64,000 bases of DNA from Diadophis punctatus similis (Eukaryota; Chordata; Lepidosauria; Squamata; Dipsadidae), in assembly GCA_023053685.1 (NCBI GenBank), contig JALIGW010000001.1, positions 51,290,859-51,354,858 of the forward strand. The letters run 5' to 3'. Both the position numbers and the translations under genes were made by a program. Of the stretch, positions 62,791-64,000 are shown piece by piece. Position 1 is the stretch's first letter. Every line of letters begins with the position of its first letter. The notes beneath the pieces were generated by a model that had not been told where the DNA came from, made no database searches, and worked only from the letters and a program-made list of their open reading frames with translations.

Positions 62791-63998
62791 ATCCGCCATG
62801 GTGGGCTGGCCGATAGCGACCGAAGGTCCGCGAACCACGCTCTCCTGGGCCAGTACGGGGCGAGGAGAATCACCTCCGCTTCCTCGGTGATAATCCGGCG
62901 AATGACTTGTGGGAGCACTGCCAGAGGAGGGAAGGCATACAGGAGGCCCCTCGGCAAGGGGCAACGAAGGGCGTCGATGTCCTCGGCCCCTTGAGACCTG
63001 TAGCGGGAGACAAACCTCGGGAGCTTGGCGTTGCGGGGAGTGGCGAAGAGGTCGATGACTGGAAGACCGAATCGCTGCACCAGCTGCTGGAAAATGTCCT
63101 GGTGCAGGCTCCACTCCGCTGAGTCCACCGCATTGCGACTGAGCCAGTCCGCCGTTGTGTTGTCTATTCCCGAGATGTGCTCCGCTCTGAGCGAGAGCAG
63201 GTGGCGCTCCGCCCAGAGTCCCAATGCTTTGGCCTCCGACATAAGGCCCCTGGAGACCGTCCCACCCTGGCGGTTGACGTGCGCCTTGGTGGTTACATTG
63301 TCCGTCATCAACAGGACGTGTCGGTTGCGGAGGATGGGCTGGAACTCCTGAAGGGCCCGGAATGCTGCTCTCAGTTCCAGGATGTTGATATTTAGGGTGG
63401 TCTCCGACTGAGACCACATTCCCTGGGCCACATGGGAAAGGACATGGGCCCCCCATCCTTGCAGGCTGGCGTCGGTTGTCACCGTCACCCGGCTCGGCTC
63501 GAAGAAGCTGGATCCTTTGGATACCGCCGGGGACCGCCACCACTGGAGAGAGCGATGGACAGAGGATGGGATTAAGATTTTAGCCGATGAATTGCTCTTC
63601 CCCGCCCTTTGGAAGGGTAGCAAGAGCCATTGTAGTTCCCTGGAGTGCAGTTGTGCCCAGGGAGTGATATGAATGGCCGAAATCATTTTCCCCAGGAGAG
63701 ACGAGAGTTGTTTCAAAGGCGCTTTCCTTAGGCAGAGCACCTGTTGGACAAGAGTGGTGATATTGTCCTGCCTCTCCTGGGAAAGGAACACCCTGCACTC
63801 CAGGGAGTCCACAATAGCCCCTAGATGGGTAATTCTGTTGGTAGGCTGGAGCTGGCTCTTCTCGATGTTTAAAGAGAAGCCATGCTCCTCTAAGCACTCC
63901 ATGGTTAGCTGAAGGTCCACCTCCGCTTGCGCAAGTGAGGGTGACAGGACTAGAATATCGTCCAGATAGCAGTGCATGTGAACGGGAATGTCCCTCAT
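62694..63998 (-). CDS. DIRS polyprotein: reverse transcriptase end, RNase H, methyltransferase-like domain (partial)
   Basis: 434 codons are open to the window edge. Residues 11-14 are YLDD, the RT catalytic Asp pair; the fingers and first Asp motif lie outside the window. The RT thumb covers about 30-130. RNase H follows with the expected acidic residues D176 (TTDAS), E208 (ILELR), D233 (MTDN) and D284 (TTADW). Residues about 312-400 match the DIRS methyltransferase-like domain: VIDLFATPRNAKLPRF, YAFPPLAVLP and APYWPRRAWF. The protein ends TGAA at 62694. The start at 63998 is only the first Met in the window, and the true start lies beyond it. No internal stop or frameshift is visible, so the copy may still encode active RT and RNase H. 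Confidence 0.9.
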   Translation of the reverse strand: MRDIPVHMHCYLDDILVLSPSLAQAEVDLQLTMECLEEHGFSLNIEKSQLQPTNRITHLGAIVDSLECRVFLSQERQDNITTLVQQVLCLRKAPLKQLSSLLGKMISAIHITPWAQLHSRELQWLLLPFQRAGKSNSSAKILIPSSVHRSLQWWRSPAVSKGSSFFEPSRVTVTTDASLQGWGAHVLSHVAQGMWSQSETTLNINILELRAAFRALQEFQPILRNRHVLLMTDNVTTKAHVNRQGGTVSRGLMSEAKALGLWAERHLLSLRAEHISGIDNTTADWLSRNAVDSAEWSLHQDIFQQLVQRFGLPVIDLFATPRNAKLPRFVSRYRSQGAEDIDALRCPLPRGLLYAFPPLAVLPQVIRRIITEEAEVILLAPYWPRRAWFADLRSLSASPPWRIPPTASSLSQGSLHHPDPHWLKLTAWHLTGAA

Positions 63999-64000
63999 GC

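Larger units (their letters stand above)
28475..64000 (-). other. ESRRG: ESRRG upstream intron (partial, runs off window)
   Basis: No zinc-finger exon (expected residues around CQACRFMKC) was found on the minus strand between 28475 and 64000. The intron therefore exceeds 35.5 kb. All later LINE, MITE and DIRS insertions lie in it. Confidence 0.7.
61274..64000 (-). mobile_element. DIRS-type tyrosine-recombinase retrotransposon, 3' part (5' part outside window)
   Basis: The order on the minus strand is RT, RNase H, methyltransferase-like domain, tyrosine recombinase, then terminal and internal complementary repeats. This combination defines DIRS elements, which replicate through a circular intermediate and integrate by recombinase without target duplication. 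CpG content is high and the frames are long, so the insertion is recent compared with its surroundings. It lies in the sense orientation of ESRRG. Confidence 0.92.

Noticed and set aside
62907..63395. Plus-strand frames opposite the DIRS genes
   Set aside because: Shadows of the minus-strand RT-RNase H-MT frame, which has clear catalytic motifs.
62790..63543. Upstream extension of the recombinase frame
   Set aside because: Open but of low-complexity G/P/S/R composition, and overlapping the RNase H coding strand in another frame; not counted as recombinase domain.

Overview
This is eukaryotic, AT-rich, almost entirely intronic and repeat-filled DNA, most likely from a squamate reptile and probably a snake. 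The evidence is: a Sauria-type tRNA SINE with a Bov-B-like 3' end (about 26280-26595); many CR1/L3-type LINE tails, one running straight into an (ATTCT)n microsatellite as described for snake CR1 elements; L2-, L1- and Rex/CR1-type LINE fragments; abundant hAT-like MITEs; and a young DIRS-type retrotransposon. Snake rather than lizard is an inference. Only one host gene is visible. Two exons on the minus strand (28364-28474, then 19325-19486) encode adjoining parts of an estrogen-related nuclear receptor. The residues match ESRRG (ERR gamma) better than the ESRRA or ESRRB sequences I know. Splice sites and codon phases agree across the 8.9 kb intron between them. The gene reads from high to low coordinates. 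Position 64000 down to 28475 is the upstream intron (cut by the window), 28363-19487 is the middle intron, and 19324-1 is the downstream intron (also cut). The zinc-finger exons and the rest of the ligand-binding domain were not found here. Layout: 1-2730 is a nested stack, a hAT-like element carrying a CR1 piece and a 2.3 kb L1-like insertion with a 20-bp target duplication. 2830-9150 holds CpG-rich MITEs, CR1 pieces and a LINE containing a perfect 138-bp inverted duplication. 9150-19320 is mostly unique intron with microsatellites, palindromic MITEs and two TA-flanked inverted-repeat elements. 19490-28360 holds a candidate solo LTR, CR1, SINEs and MITEs. 28475-47000 is unique intron plus LINE tails, a 140-bp tandem duplication, a 311-bp pure-purine tract and an L1 3' end. 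47000-61270 is mixed. 61274-64000 is the 3' part of a DIRS-like retrotransposon on the minus strand, with open RT, RNase H and methyltransferase-like domains, a tyrosine recombinase frame broken by one stop, and a complex terminal repeat. The main novelty is the CpG-rich hAT-like MITE family: nine copies in 64 kb, six with exact 8-bp target duplications. They carry a palindrome that in most copies is one base change, usually a CpG transition, from the NRF1 consensus site.
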